Shown piece by piece: positions 55,887 to 64,000 of a DNA stretch of 64,000 nt. Positions within the stretch are counted from its first letter, which is position 1, and every line of letters begins with the position of its first letter. Position numbers and translations under genes: made by a program. The notes under the pieces are model-generated. The model had not been told where the DNA came from. It saw only the letters and a list, made by a program, of their open reading frames with translations, and made no database searches. The stretch is from an uncultured Prevotellaceae bacterium (GTDB lineage: Bacteria; Bacteroidota; Bacteroidia; Bacteroidales; Bacteroidaceae), in the NCBI GenBank assembly GCA_900314755.1, contig OMWH01000004.1, positions 83,020-147,019 of the forward strand, written 5' to 3'.

Positions 55887-56522
55887 TTATTCTCTTTCCT
55901 TTTCTCCTACCCTGCGAAGAAACTTTCCATCGAGGGAATAGGCCTTGTTAACGGAATAGCGGCCGTCATCGTCGTAACCATAGGAAGCTGCCACGATTTC
56001 TTTCTTTTCCCAGTCAAGACTCATCACGCCCTCAGTAGAAGGCAGTTGTATAGCCGTACCTTGATAAGGATCGATGATGTAGGTCCAGATATTGCGCCCG
56101 TCGGGACAGCCTTCAACAATCACCTTGCTCACATCGCCTGGGGCTATCATGGCCTTATCGGCAGCTGCAATCTGAGTGAGAGCGACACTAACACCATCGG
56201 CATCCTTGCCACTCATCTTATTCCACTGAGGTTCTGCCATGGGATTAGTGACGCAGACCTTGATGACCGTACCAGAACGCTCGTTGGCAAGCCAAACGGA
56301 TCTCACATCATCCATCTCGCCCTCACCGCTTGCAGGCTTATCCACATTGACATATACGGCATACTGGAAATGAGCATTTTCCTGACGCACAGCCGTCTTC
56401 GGCATTTCACTGATGTCAAGCAAATCAACTTCCACGCTGTCCTTGCTTCCCGCAAAAGCTTGTGTTGGCATAAATACCGCCATAACAAGCATAACTACTA
56501 TTACGATTGTCATCTTTTTCAT
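55887..56522 (-). CDS. Exported protein of unknown function
   Basis: This protein has 211 residues from MKKMTIVIVVML. An ATG four codons earlier is less likely. It has a clear signal peptide ending QAFAG. The mature part shows beta-rich segments (NAHFQYAVYVNVDKPASG; DGRNIWTYIIDPYQGTAIQLPS) and no recognized domain. It contains no lipobox, so it may be periplasmic. It lies 16 nt after the frameshifted gene and before the WG-repeat gene, in one operon. Confidence 0.78.
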   Translation of the reverse strand: MKKMTIVIVVMLVMAVFMPTQAFAGSKDSVEVDLLDISEMPKTAVRQENAHFQYAVYVNVDKPASGEGEMDDVRSVWLANERSGTVIKVCVTNPMAEPQWNKMSGKDADGVSVALTQIAAADKAMIAPGDVSKVIVEGCPDGRNIWTYIIDPYQGTAIQLPSTEGVMSLDWEKKEIVAASYGYDDDGRYSVNKAYSLDGKFLRRVGEKERE

Positions 56523-56550
56523 ATCTCCTGTCAAATTACAATTATTCTCC

Positions 56551-57091
56551 TTAGAAGCCTAAGAACTCTTTGATGCGAGGATCGCGTTCGAGATCGGTCC
56601 TGCCTACGTAGAAAGAGCCGGGGGTTGCCAAATCGAGATACTTGTCAATAAACTCTTCCCAACTCAGCTTGAAATAGGAAGCAGGAATAAAGACCGTCTT
56701 TGACCCGCCTGCCGAACGATTGCCAGCCGTTACATAAACCGAATAACCGCCCTTCTCATGCTTCTGAATCTGATAGCACTCCAGAAACCAGTCGCCGCTG
56801 CATCGGTTGGAGGCTTCCACATCGATGCGTTCCTTCACGGGATTGGCTTTTTCCAGTTCCCAGTCATGGTCGTTGGCCAACCGACGGATAAACTCTTCAC
56901 AGTCCACATTGAGAATTTCTGGACTACAAAACGAGCAATACCTGACATATTGATAGTCATCGCCCACTTTCTCGATACCGAAATTGGTATGCTCAGCTAT
57001 CATGTCCCTTGTTGCCCAGGGAAAGTCAGCCTTCAAACGCCTTGTCGATATAGGCATTCAAGTCATAGCCGTATGGAAACTTCTCGTTCAT
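56551..57091 (-). pseudogene. Hypothetical protein gene with a one-base frameshift near its start
   Basis: From the ATG at 57091 the frame reads MNEKFPYGYDLNAYIDKAFEG and stops. The other frame continues as ADFPWATRDMIAEHTNFGIE and runs for about 160 codons to 56551. Removing one C of the CC pair at 57030-57031 (plus strand) joins the two as KAFEADFPW, giving about 179 residues. The promoter box upstream supports the 57091 start. No domain was recognized. A cysteine pair (YCSFC) and further cysteines are present. It is the first gene of an operon with the exported protein, the WG-repeat lipoprotein and the signal-peptide remnant. Real mutation or sequencing error cannot be separated. Confidence 0.72.
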
Positions 57092-57121
57092 AACATTTTG
57101 GTTTATAGTTTTATACCGCTG

Positions 57122-57129
57122 CAAATTTA
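57122..57129 (-). promoter_or_regulatory. -7 promoter box for the operon starting at 57091
   Basis: The minus strand reads TAAATTTG 31 nt before the start codon. Confidence 0.6.
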
Positions 57130-57281
57130 GGAAAAAATTGCAAGAAAAGCAAGAAGAATGTGAAATAATGCATCTTTTTTCATTTCTATTTCGTATAAGG
57201 TATGCGAAGCACATTAATAATTTAATCGCTAAATTAAACTAAAACTTTATAGAAGTGTGAGTTGTTCAGATGGAAAATGAT

Positions 57282-57289
57282 TAATTTTG
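57282..57289 (+). promoter_or_regulatory. -7 promoter box for the YqeY-like gene
   Basis: TAATTTTG about 40 nt before the start chosen at 57329. The ATG at 57311 remains possible. Confidence 0.55.
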
Positions 57290-57328
57290 CATCACAAAGA
57301 AATGTATTGATTGATAAAAAACGATATT

Positions 57329-57778
57329 ATGGCATTATTCGATCAGATTAGCGAGGACATCAAGTCTGCGATGAAGGCTCGCGACAAGGTGCGTCTGGAG
57401 ACGCTCCGCAACATTAAGAAAGTGTTCCTTGAGGCAAAGACTGCTCCTGGAGCCAACGACTCATTGGCTGATGCTGATGCATTGAAGATTATCTCAAAAC
57501 TTGCCAAGCAGGGCAAGGAGACTGCGGCAACCTACACACAGGCAGGACGTCAGGACTTGGCTGATGCAGAGTTGGCACAGGTAGAAGTGTTGGAGAGTTA
57601 TCTGCCGAAACAACTTTCCCAAGAGGAGATTGAGGCAGAGGTGAAGAAGATTATTTCTGAAGTGGGAGCCACAAGCATGAAGGAGATGGGAAAGGTAATG
57701 GGCACAGCCAGCAAGCAGTTGGCAGGAAAGGCTGATGGCCGAGTCATCTCTGAGATTGTAAAGAAGCTCCTGGCATAA
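57329..57778 (+). CDS. GatB/YqeY domain protein
   Basis: This protein has 149 residues from MALFDQISEDIKSAMK, the usual start of the family. An ATG six codons earlier is also in frame. The helical N-terminal half (RDKVRLETLRNIKKVFLEAK) and a C-terminal tail (MKEMGKVMGTASKQLAGKADGRVISEIVKKLL) match the domain that GatB uses to contact tRNA. As a stand-alone protein its role is not established, possibly tRNA-related. Reading frame complete. Confidence 0.93.
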   Translation: MALFDQISEDIKSAMKARDKVRLETLRNIKKVFLEAKTAPGANDSLADADALKIISKLAKQGKETAATYTQAGRQDLADAELAQVEVLESYLPKQLSQEEIEAEVKKIISEVGATSMKEMGKVMGTASKQLAGKADGRVISEIVKKLLA

Positions 57779-57909
57779 TCTTTGATCTTATGTCTAGAAT
57801 TCGTGGCACAATAATGGCACGGAGCATCGTAACTCGCTGGTACTCAGCACGTGCTTTAAACTTCAACGAGGATGAGTATTAGAGCCTCGTATTAGGCTTA
57901 GACCATCTA

Positions 57910-57956
57910 AACACCAGCGGGATAAACAATAATTGTTTGTCTCGCTGGTGTTTTTA
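57910..57956 (+). terminator. Terminator after the YqeY-like gene
   Basis: AACACCAGCG (57910-57919) pairs with CGCTGGTGTT (57943-57952), with an inner AAACAAT/ATTGTTT stem, then a T-rich tail. Confidence 0.8.
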
Positions 57957-58019
57957 TTTGGGTATGTTGAAACCAACCTTTGCTAATATTTGCACAAGTT
58001 AGTTAGGTGTGAATTGACG

Positions 58020-58122
58020 AAAAATGCGTATTTACGCAAAAAAGTTAAATAGAATGTTGCGTATTCCAATTAAAAGAACTATCTTTGCCGAACAAAAATG
58101 CGTATTTACGCAAAAAAGTTAA
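58020..58122. repeat. Two 29-bp direct repeats with palindromic core TGCGTATTTACGCA
   Basis: Identical copies at 58020-58048 and 58094-58122, 74 bp apart, flank the promoter of the ATPase gene. The core is palindromic with a 2-nt centre (58025-58038 and 58099-58112). A half site TGCGTATT lies between them at 58057. Confidence 0.8.
58080..58087 (+). promoter_or_regulatory. -7 promoter box for the DUF4143 ATPase gene
   Basis: TATCTTTG between the two palindromes. The predicted start near 58093 places the second palindrome in the leader. Confidence 0.6.
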
Positions 58123-58127
58123 GCAAT

Positions 58128-59381
58128 ATGGAAATAAAACGTGACTTTCACTTGAAGAGACTGATAGATAGCAGACATAATGGAATGATAAAAGTCGTAA
58201 CTGGTATACGTCGTTGCGGTAAATCCTATCTGCTTTTTAAATTGTTCCGTGATTTTCTGAAGAATGAGGGTATAAAGGACGATCATTTAATTATGGTTGA
58301 CCTTGAAGACCGTCATAATATGGAGCTGAGAGATCCGGACAAATTGCTGAAGTACATTGACAACCAAATGAAAGATTCGGATATGTACTATATTCTACTG
58401 GACGAGATACAACTGGTGTCGGAGTTCGAGGACGTGCTGAATAGTTATCTGAAGGTAGAAAATGCCGATGTATATGTTACTGGCAGTAATTCAAAGTTCC
58501 TTTCAAAGGATGTTATCACAGAATTTCGTGGGCGGGGATGGGAGATTAAGATAACTCCGCTCTCTTTCAGGGAGTTTGTATCCGTATATAACGGTACACG
58601 GGAATCCGCTCTTAAAGAGTATCTTGTATATGGAGGACTACCCAAACTGCTTTCCTTTAATGATGATACACAGAAGACAGAGTATTTGAAAGGTCTTTTT
58701 GCCAAGACTTATCTGACAGATATCAAGGAGCGATATCGAATAAAGCAAGATGCTGAGCTGGAAGAGCTCATGGATGTCATAGCATCAACTATAGGTGGCC
58801 TCACTAACCCCCAGAAATTGGAGAACACTTTCAAAACCGTCAAGAACGTACAATTCTCAAAGCAAACCATCAAGACATATCTTGACATTCTTGAAGAAGT
58901 TTTTCTGATAGAGAAGTCAATACGGTATGACATCAAGGGCAAACGTTACATCTCTACACCTGCAAAATACTATTTCACAGACTTGGGGCTTCGCAATGCA
59001 CGCATTGATTTCCGACAACTTGAAATGACACATCTGATAGAGAATCTGATTTACAACGAACTGCGTCTTCGCGGTATGAGCGTTGATGTAGGTGTAGTCG
59101 TGAAAAATGAAAAAGATGACAATGGCGTTAGTGTGCGGAAACAATATGAAGTGGATTTTGTATGTAACCAGGGAAGCAAACGATGCTACATACAGTCGGC
59201 TTTCCGTCTCCCGTCAGAAGAGAAGCGAGAGCAGGAATTGCGTTCACTAAAGAGTATTGATGACAGTTTCCTTAAATTTGTTATTACAGAAGATACTGTC
59301 AGGCGCTATCAGGATGACAATGGCGTTGTATTTATGAATATCCTTGAATTCTTGCTGGATGAAAACAGTCTGCAGATATAG
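58128..59381 (+). CDS. AAA-type ATPase with DUF4143 C-terminal domain
   Basis: This protein has 417 residues from MEIKRDFHLK. An in-frame ATG at 58098 lies inside the palindromic repeat and almost at the transcript start, so it is less likely. Walker A is GIRRCGKSYLL, Walker B-like YYILLDEIQLV, and sensor region VYVTGSNSKFLS. The DUF4143 part (about 210-400) has the PD-(D/E)xK-like residues YEVDFVCNQGSKRCYIQ. The family is common in Bacteroidetes as dispersed single genes and is of unknown function, perhaps defence or DNA transactions. No partner gene is seen here. Confidence 0.9.
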   Translation: MEIKRDFHLKRLIDSRHNGMIKVVTGIRRCGKSYLLFKLFRDFLKNEGIKDDHLIMVDLEDRHNMELRDPDKLLKYIDNQMKDSDMYYILLDEIQLVSEFEDVLNSYLKVENADVYVTGSNSKFLSKDVITEFRGRGWEIKITPLSFREFVSVYNGTRESALKEYLVYGGLPKLLSFNDDTQKTEYLKGLFAKTYLTDIKERYRIKQDAELEELMDVIASTIGGLTNPQKLENTFKTVKNVQFSKQTIKTYLDILEEVFLIEKSIRYDIKGKRYISTPAKYYFTDLGLRNARIDFRQLEMTHLIENLIYNELRLRGMSVDVGVVVKNEKDDNGVSVRKQYEVDFVCNQGSKRCYIQSAFRLPSEEKREQELRSLKSIDDSFLKFVITEDTVRRYQDDNGVVFMNILEFLLDENSLQI

Positions 59382-59762
59382 TCTCCGATCGGCAAGAGGG
59401 GGATGTTAAACGCTATATGAATGGCCACTCCGATAAGGAGGAAGCCGCAGGTACTGTGTACAATGCCTCACTCCCCTTTCTAAAAGCGGATGAAAGTGTG
59501 CGTGTGGAAGGGGCAACTCGCTGATATAGATCAGGATATGAAAGAAGAACGACAGCAAAACCGAAGCCGTGGATTCCACATGTAGACTTAATATAAAACG
59601 AGCCAGCCAACAAAGATAATTGGCTGGCTCGTAATATGCAACCGCGGCTGTGGACTCGTCCTCATCGAAGCCGGGGATGTAGGACAAAAGGGGCTGACGA
59701 GCATTTTCACAAATGCCCACCACGGTCCAACTCAAATCTATGTAATGATGAATAGGTTCATA
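59382..59762. other. Gap between the DUF4143 gene and the outer-membrane receptor
   Basis: It contains the terminator of the receptor unit and a minus-strand frame of 110 codons (59406-59735, no ATG start seen, no recognized domain) that runs across that terminator. I see no gene that can be supported. Confidence 0.5.
59590..59632 (-). terminator. Terminator of the sigma/anti-sigma/receptor unit
   Basis: ACGAGCCAGCCAA (59598-59610) pairs perfectly with TTGGCTGGCTCGT (59620-59632). On the minus strand four T follow directly. Confidence 0.78.
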
Positions 59763-62259
59763 TTAGAAGCGACTCTTTACATCGTTAGCAGCACCTTTTC
59801 CGCGATATTTACTCTTGGCTGGGTTGAAGTTATAACGCACAGTGAGTTCGAGGTTGCGGGTGTCGAGGCGCTTGTCAAGATAGATTTCGCGAATGTCACT
59901 ATAGATGGTCGCTTTCTGGCGGATGCTGCCAAAGAGGTCGGTGCAGGCCAGTTTGACGGTAAGGCGGTCATTCCAGAAGGCTTTGTAGAGGCTGATGTCG
60001 AACTGCCACGACTGTGCGAGGTGTATGTTCTCGGTATCGCCAGCCGAACGCCACGAGAAATCGGCATTGAGCCATGAGTCGAAGGGCAAGTTGATGGCAT
60101 TATTGAAGCGAACGATGGTCATCGGGCTGTTCATCTTCTTGGTCTCGCCACGGTATTGCACTTCGAGGTTCTGCATCTGCGTGGCAACCATCAACTGCGG
60201 ATGATACTTGCCGAAGGTGGGTGCAACCGATACCATCAGGGAAAGGTTGTCGTAGCCACGGGCATTGTCCTTACGCAGCAGGGCAATGGTCGGGTCGTCC
60301 TTGTAGGATGAATAGGAGGTGATGATGTAGTCGTGAACGCGGGCATAGTCAATCATTCCCGTCAGCCATTTGTAATTGAGTGCCAGCGAGAGGTTGTCGC
60401 GGTACGACGGCTTCAAGTAGGGGTTGCCGCTCTCGAATGTTGCGTGAATACGAGAGCCTGGTACGCACGTTCTTCAAGGGGTACATCAGCATCAACGAGG
60501 GGAAGAGGTCGCTGTAGGTACGGCTTTCGTCACCCATCTTCACGCCGCTCTCATAGTAACGGCTGTCGAGGAATTCGTAGCGCAGTCCGGCAATGAGCGT
60601 CAGTTTGTTCAGACGCTGCATTAGTTGGACGAAGGCCGCCGTGCTGTTTTCCTCAATCTTCGTGTCGCTAGCATCGATGATGTTTTCCACGTTGCCGAAC
60701 ACGTCGGTACGGTGAACGTAACTTCCCTCGGCACCTATCTCCATATTACCTTTCCAGAGCGGATGACCAGCCACGAACTTGGCGGCATAGAGGCGGTTCT
60801 TCACGTCGTTGCGGGTGGTCACTGTGCGGTCGTCGCCCTGCGTGGCATCCTCAAAGGTCAGGTTGTCGGAGTTCTGCTTCTGCCACAGCACGTCGGCGTT
60901 GGCATCGAGCGACCATTTGCCCGTCTGCCCGGCGTAGTAGCCGCTGATGATGTGCTGGATGTCATCGCCGTCCACCTTGCCACTTCCTGTAATCTGGTCG
61001 TCGGTCTGCTGGCCTATGAGCATGGTCGTGAAGTAGTCGCTCGTCTGACTGTTGGGGCGTGAGGTCACGGTGTAGGTCATGCCGATGGAATGTTTGTCGT
61101 TCAGCATGTAGTTGAATCCGAGTTTCCCGGCCAACATTTGGTTCTTGTTGTAGTAGTGCATCAGACTATTCTGCTGATAGTGGCTCTGCAGATAGGTGTC
61201 CTGTCGGCTGTCGTTGGTCTGACGGCTGCGGCTGTTCTCGTATTCGGCCATACCGAAGATGTCAAGTCCGCCCGTGCGATAGTTCAGGTTCAGTTCCTCC
61301 AGACCATAGACGTAGTGGTTCACGCCCGCCACCGTGCGACTATTGAAACTGAATCCTTCGCCGACGGGTCGGATGGTTTTGATGCGGATGACGGCTTTGA
61401 CGGTGGCGTCGTATTTGGCACCGGGAGTCATCACCACCTCCACATCCTTGATTTGGTCGCTGCTCAGTTGGTCGAGTTCATTCTTGTTGCGCATCTGCCG
61501 TCCGTTGATGTAGATGAGCGGAGTGCCACGGCCTATGACCTCAATGCTGTTGCCATTGCGAATAACACCAGGAACGTGGGCAAGAACATCGTTGCCTGTG
61601 CCTATTTTCGAAAGGAAACTACCTTCAACAAGGGTGACAAAAGCATCATCGCTCATTCGGAAAAGAGGTCTCTCTCCTTTAACAGTAACTCCTTTCAAAG
61701 TTTGCGTCTCAGGCTGAATGCGTATTGTTCCGAGTTCAGTGTTGCGACATAGTTTATATACCGTCTTGTAACCTACAAAGGATATTCGGGCGAGAACTGG
61801 GTTTGTTTCACAGGGGATAACGAAGAGACCAGCCTCATTGCTCACGCCACCACTTATAAGTGTTGAATCAGATGGATGAAGCAGGTAAACATTGGCGTAT
61901 GCAACGGGCTGACCTGTCTCGTCGATAATGGAACCCTTATAGCGGGTTTCTGTTTTCTGTATGCACTCCACGAAAATCTTCCGTCCGTCTTCATCGGTAC
62001 TTGTAGTGACACGGATGGGATAAAAGCCTATCATCTGCTGAATGGCTTCAGGCAGGTGCTTGTTCTTTACAGTTGTAGTGATACGGAAGTCCTCCAGTTC
62101 GTTGTAGAGGAAGTAGATGGTGTAGCCTGTCTGTTGCTCTGCGAGTTGGTTCAAAGCATCGGAGAGCGACACATTATTATATTCACGTGAGATGCGTTTC
62201 TGAGCCTGCATGCTGACTGTCAGCAGCAGGGCAAGAATGAGAGTAATATATCTTTTCAT
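59763..62259 (-). pseudogene. Outer-membrane receptor (STN + plug + beta-barrel), split by a frame-breaking deletion
   Basis: The first frame (62259-60349) encodes a signal peptide, an STN domain (YNNVSLSDALNQLAEQQTG), a carboxypeptidase-like regulatory domain (GSIIDETGQPVAYANVYLL), a plug (LAHVPGVIRNGNSIEVIGRG) and half of a beta-barrel up to RLSYSRNI. The second frame continues the barrel from ESGNPYLKPSYRDNLSL (about 60440) to YNFNPAKSKYRGKGAAND at 59763. Family members have roughly 20 more residues between SRN and ESGNPYL, so a small out-of-frame deletion near 60435-60445 is likely. The barrel type matches the OMP_b-brl_3 family of TonB-dependent proteins. It is the third gene of an ECF sigma/anti-sigma operon. 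Confidence 0.83.
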
Positions 62260-62268
62260 GGCGGCTGA

Positions 62269-62922
62269 CTATTCTACAGTGATTTGATTATCCTTTAATG
62301 TGGCGCTAAGACGCTCAAACTGGTTGAGGTCACTGATGATCTGACCAATGCCCTTCTGTGGGTTCCATACAAAGTGGAAACGGAGTCCACGGGCTTCATC
62401 GTTAGCAAATACGACTTTCACATCGTAGTGAGCGGCTATCTCTGGCAGCATCTTCTCTAATGGAATATTGTCGTAGATGACAGGTTGCACTGTGACGGTA
62501 TCTTTGGTAAGCGTATCGGCAGGGAGTGTTGTGACGGGGGGTGTCACATTTTCCGCAATCTCTGTTTGCGGAGTTTCCTGCTTCTGGTACTGTCGGACGA
62601 TGTGGATAGCGGCAAAGGCTATGCCAGAAACAAGTAGCACACCAATGAAAGATGCAGCTATCTTCATCCAATTGCTGCTTGACTGCTTAGGCTGAAACTT
62701 TTGATTGAATCTCTGCCAAGCAGCATCTACATTGACAAGTTCTTTGTTCTGACGATGACGGCTACTACGTTTGGCTTCTACCATAAGACGATAGGTTTCA
62801 CGAGTATCCTCATCATGGTTGATGATGTCTCGAATCTGCTGCTCGGTATATGCATCGGGATTGTCGAGCATTTCCAACAGTTGGCGGATGTTTTTGTTGG
62901 TCGTTTCCATTGTTGTTGTCAT
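62269..62922 (-). CDS. Anti-sigma factor, short FecR-like form with DUF4974
   Basis: This 217-residue protein has an N-terminal cytosolic helical part (IRQLLEMLDNPDAYTEQQIRD) that would bind the sigma factor. One membrane segment follows (IAASFIGVLLVSGIAFAAI, about residues 87-105), then a linker, and a C-terminal DUF4974 domain (IPLEKMLPEIAAHYDVKVVF). The FecR beta domain normally found between the membrane segment and DUF4974 is missing, so the periplasmic part is unusually short. It lies 9 nt before the receptor gene and 1 nt after the sigma gene. Confidence 0.85.
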   Translation of the reverse strand: MTTTMETTNKNIRQLLEMLDNPDAYTEQQIRDIINHDEDTRETYRLMVEAKRSSRHRQNKELVNVDAAWQRFNQKFQPKQSSSNWMKIAASFIGVLLVSGIAFAAIHIVRQYQKQETPQTEIAENVTPPVTTLPADTLTKDTVTVQPVIYDNIPLEKMLPEIAAHYDVKVVFANDEARGLRFHFVWNPQKGIGQIISDLNQFERLSATLKDNQITVE

Positions 62923-62923
62923 T

Positions 62924-63472
62924 TTAATGTTTACCGAAGTGATGTCTGATTTGCTGAATGCTCTGCATGAGATACTTGTAGGCAGTATTCGGGTTCAGTC
63001 CCAGCCGACGAGCAATCTCGCTGATGGTCAGGTCTTCGTCGAAGCGGAGGTGGAAGATGCTGCGGTGCGGTTCCTCCAGTTGCTCGTCCACGTAAGTGGC
63101 AATATCATCGAGCCGTTCCAACCGTTTGTCAATGGGATGCTGGCTGGAATCGTCTTCTATGGGCATCAATCTCTTCACTTTGTCGTGAAGATGCATCTGT
63201 CTGATCCTGTTCAGGCAGGCATTGCGCACAGCAGTCAGCAGATAATAGTCATTCTTAGGTGGAATGTCACCGTCTGCTACACGCAAGAAGACATCCTGCA
63301 CCAAGTCCTCAGCCTCTTCGTCATCGCCCAACAAGACACTGGCCAGATGAATCATCTTGCTGTAGTTCCGGCGGAAAAGCTGTTCGATAAATTGCTTTCG
63401 CTCAGCCAACTCCACGCGAGCTTGGTTGGCACTCGCTGAATCGCAATTTTCAAGTATTCTCTTATCAAGCAT
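62924..63472 (-). CDS. RNA polymerase ECF-type sigma factor
   Basis: This 182-residue protein has region 2 IHLASVLLGDDEEAEDLVQD with the following VFLRVAD, and region 4 SIFHLRFDEDLTISEIARRL with the helix-turn-helix GLNPNTAYKYLMQSI. The length is typical for Bacteroidetes ECF factors controlling outer-membrane receptors. It heads the operon with the anti-sigma factor and receptor, so the receptor probably senses its ligand and releases the sigma factor. Targets beyond this operon are unknown. Confidence 0.94.
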   Translation of the reverse strand: MLDKRILENCDSASANQARVELAERKQFIEQLFRRNYSKMIHLASVLLGDDEEAEDLVQDVFLRVADGDIPPKNDYYLLTAVRNACLNRIRQMHLHDKVKRLMPIEDDSSQHPIDKRLERLDDIATYVDEQLEEPHRSIFHLRFDEDLTISEIARRLGLNPNTAYKYLMQSIQQIRHHFGKH

Positions 63473-63610
63473 ATCAGTCTATTCATATTCGTGCCCCATT
63501 TTTGAGGCATGTCTATATATAAGACACTTCAGACCCATCATTTTTTACGGAAAAGCCAACTATTTTCATTTTTTCTTCATTTTTTCTTGATTAATTGCAA
63601 AATTTGGGTG

Positions 63611-63618
63611 CAAAGGTA
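63611..63618 (-). promoter_or_regulatory. -7 promoter box for the ECF sigma operon
   Basis: The minus strand reads TACCTTTG. The predicted leader is about 130 nt. Confidence 0.55.
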
Positions 63619-63670
63619 CTGAAATTCCTGCTGTCTAACCCTCTTCCTGTTGAAGAATCTGTATGGGATA

Positions 63671-63804
63671 AAAAATCTCAAATCTCAGTTATTTAGTGTG
63701 AATTGCAGATATGTGGTTTGTATTTCTATTATATATATACATAAAATATACACACAAGTCTCGTTTTCCATTTCAACAACTGAGATTTGAGATTTGAGAT
63801 TTTT
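63671..63804. repeat. Inverted repeat of AAATCTCAAATCTCAGTT type
   Basis: The left arm 63671-63690 matches the reverse complement of 63778-63804, except that the right arm has one more 7-bp unit (AAATCTC). The centre of 87 bp is AT-rich. Confidence 0.75.
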
Positions 63805-63828
63805 CCACGATGTCTTTCCCTGTATAGT

Positions 63829-64000
63829 GTTGACTCCTTTTAGGCCTTGTTCTTTAACATTTGCCTACCCGTACTGAATTGGTTGACTGTCTCGACTGAG
63901 TACAGTTGACTACTTTCACTGGAGAGGTTGACTCTTTTCCTAAGAACGTAGACTTCGTACGGATATTGTTTACTCTTCATCTGTTTTTGTTTACTTTGTA
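63829..64000. repeat. Degenerate tandem repeats, about 22-bp period
   Basis: GTTGACT or GTTTACT-like heptamers start at 63829, 63882, 63905, 63927, 63948, 63968 and 63989. The last six are spaced 20-23 bp apart, usually followed by a T/C-rich stretch. The array runs out of the window. Confidence 0.6.

Larger units (their letters stand above)
57779..58097. other. Gap between the YqeY-like and DUF4143 genes
   Basis: It contains a possible 30-codon frame (57790-57882, MSRIRGTIMARSIV...), for which nothing beyond an ATG speaks. A terminator follows at 57910-57956, then the promoter and two 29-bp direct repeats that precede the ATPase gene. Confidence 0.5.
63473..64000. other. Non-coding right end of the window
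   Basis: No supportable gene. It holds the sigma operon promoter (63611-63618), an inverted repeat (63671-63804) around an AT-rich centre, and a series of degenerate GTTGACT/GTTTACT repeats from 63829 to the window edge. Confidence 0.6.

Noticed and set aside
57790-57882. Possible 30-residue peptide MSRIRGTIMARSIV...
   Set aside because: There is no promoter box or family to support it. It sits between the YqeY-like stop and its terminator, so it is probably untranslated trailer.
59406-59735. Minus-strand frame of 110 codons
   Set aside because: It has no ATG start and runs through the perfect terminator stem of the receptor unit. No domain was recognized.

Overview
The window looks like chromosomal DNA from a Bacteroidales bacterium, most likely Prevotella or a close relative (Segatella, Xylanibacter). 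Reasons: paired SusC/SusD genes, a xylan locus ordered as the xus cluster described in Prevotella bryantii, PorZ- and RagB-like proteins, succinate-type fumarate reductase genes, and the Bacteroidetes -7 promoter box TAnnTTTG in front of most transcription units. No rRNA, tRNA, phage, insertion sequence or CRISPR array was seen.

Layout. 1-3.6 kb: start of SecDF (cut by the window edge), an endonuclease/exonuclease/phosphatase-fold protein, a rhomboid protease and an HU protein. 3.8-19.7 kb, minus strand: a xylan utilization locus with two SusC/SusD pairs, a surface glycan-binding lipoprotein, a GH10 xylanase carrying two inserted carbohydrate-binding modules, and a GH35-like glycosidase. The pairs would bind and import xylo-oligosaccharides made by the surface xylanase. 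19.7-27.7 kb: mutS and leuS, divergent and separated by an 857-bp element with 90-bp perfect inverted ends, then a YitT-type membrane protein and rdgB. 27.7-34.3 kb: an AT-rich cassette of PorZ-like protein, membrane glycosyltransferase, membrane acyltransferase, secreted CotH-like kinase and a GT2 glycosyltransferase. 34.3-47.6 kb: nadA, a DnaA-box-rich AT-rich gap (candidate oriC), a SpoU methyltransferase, polA, a polyprenyl synthase, deoC, a MazG-like enzyme, dtd, uvrC, apt flanked by two parS-like sites, mnmG and a DMT transporter. The DnaA boxes, parS-like sites and mnmG together suggest that this is the replication origin region.

47.7-64 kb: fumarate reductase genes with several lesions, ferritin, a probable structured non-coding RNA of about 350 nt, a small lipoprotein, a duplicated frdB fragment, murQ, a HAD phosphatase, an operon of small exported proteins (one frameshifted, one reduced to its signal peptide), a YqeY protein, a DUF4143 ATPase behind duplicated palindromes, and an ECF sigma / anti-sigma / outer-membrane receptor unit whose receptor is frame-disrupted.

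The lesions concentrate between 49 and 61 kb. They could be real gene decay or assembly errors, and the sequence alone cannot decide. The observations most worth following are the candidate origin with its parS sites, the structured RNA at 51.8-52.1 kb, the mutS-leuS inverted repeat and the PorZ/CotH surface cassette.
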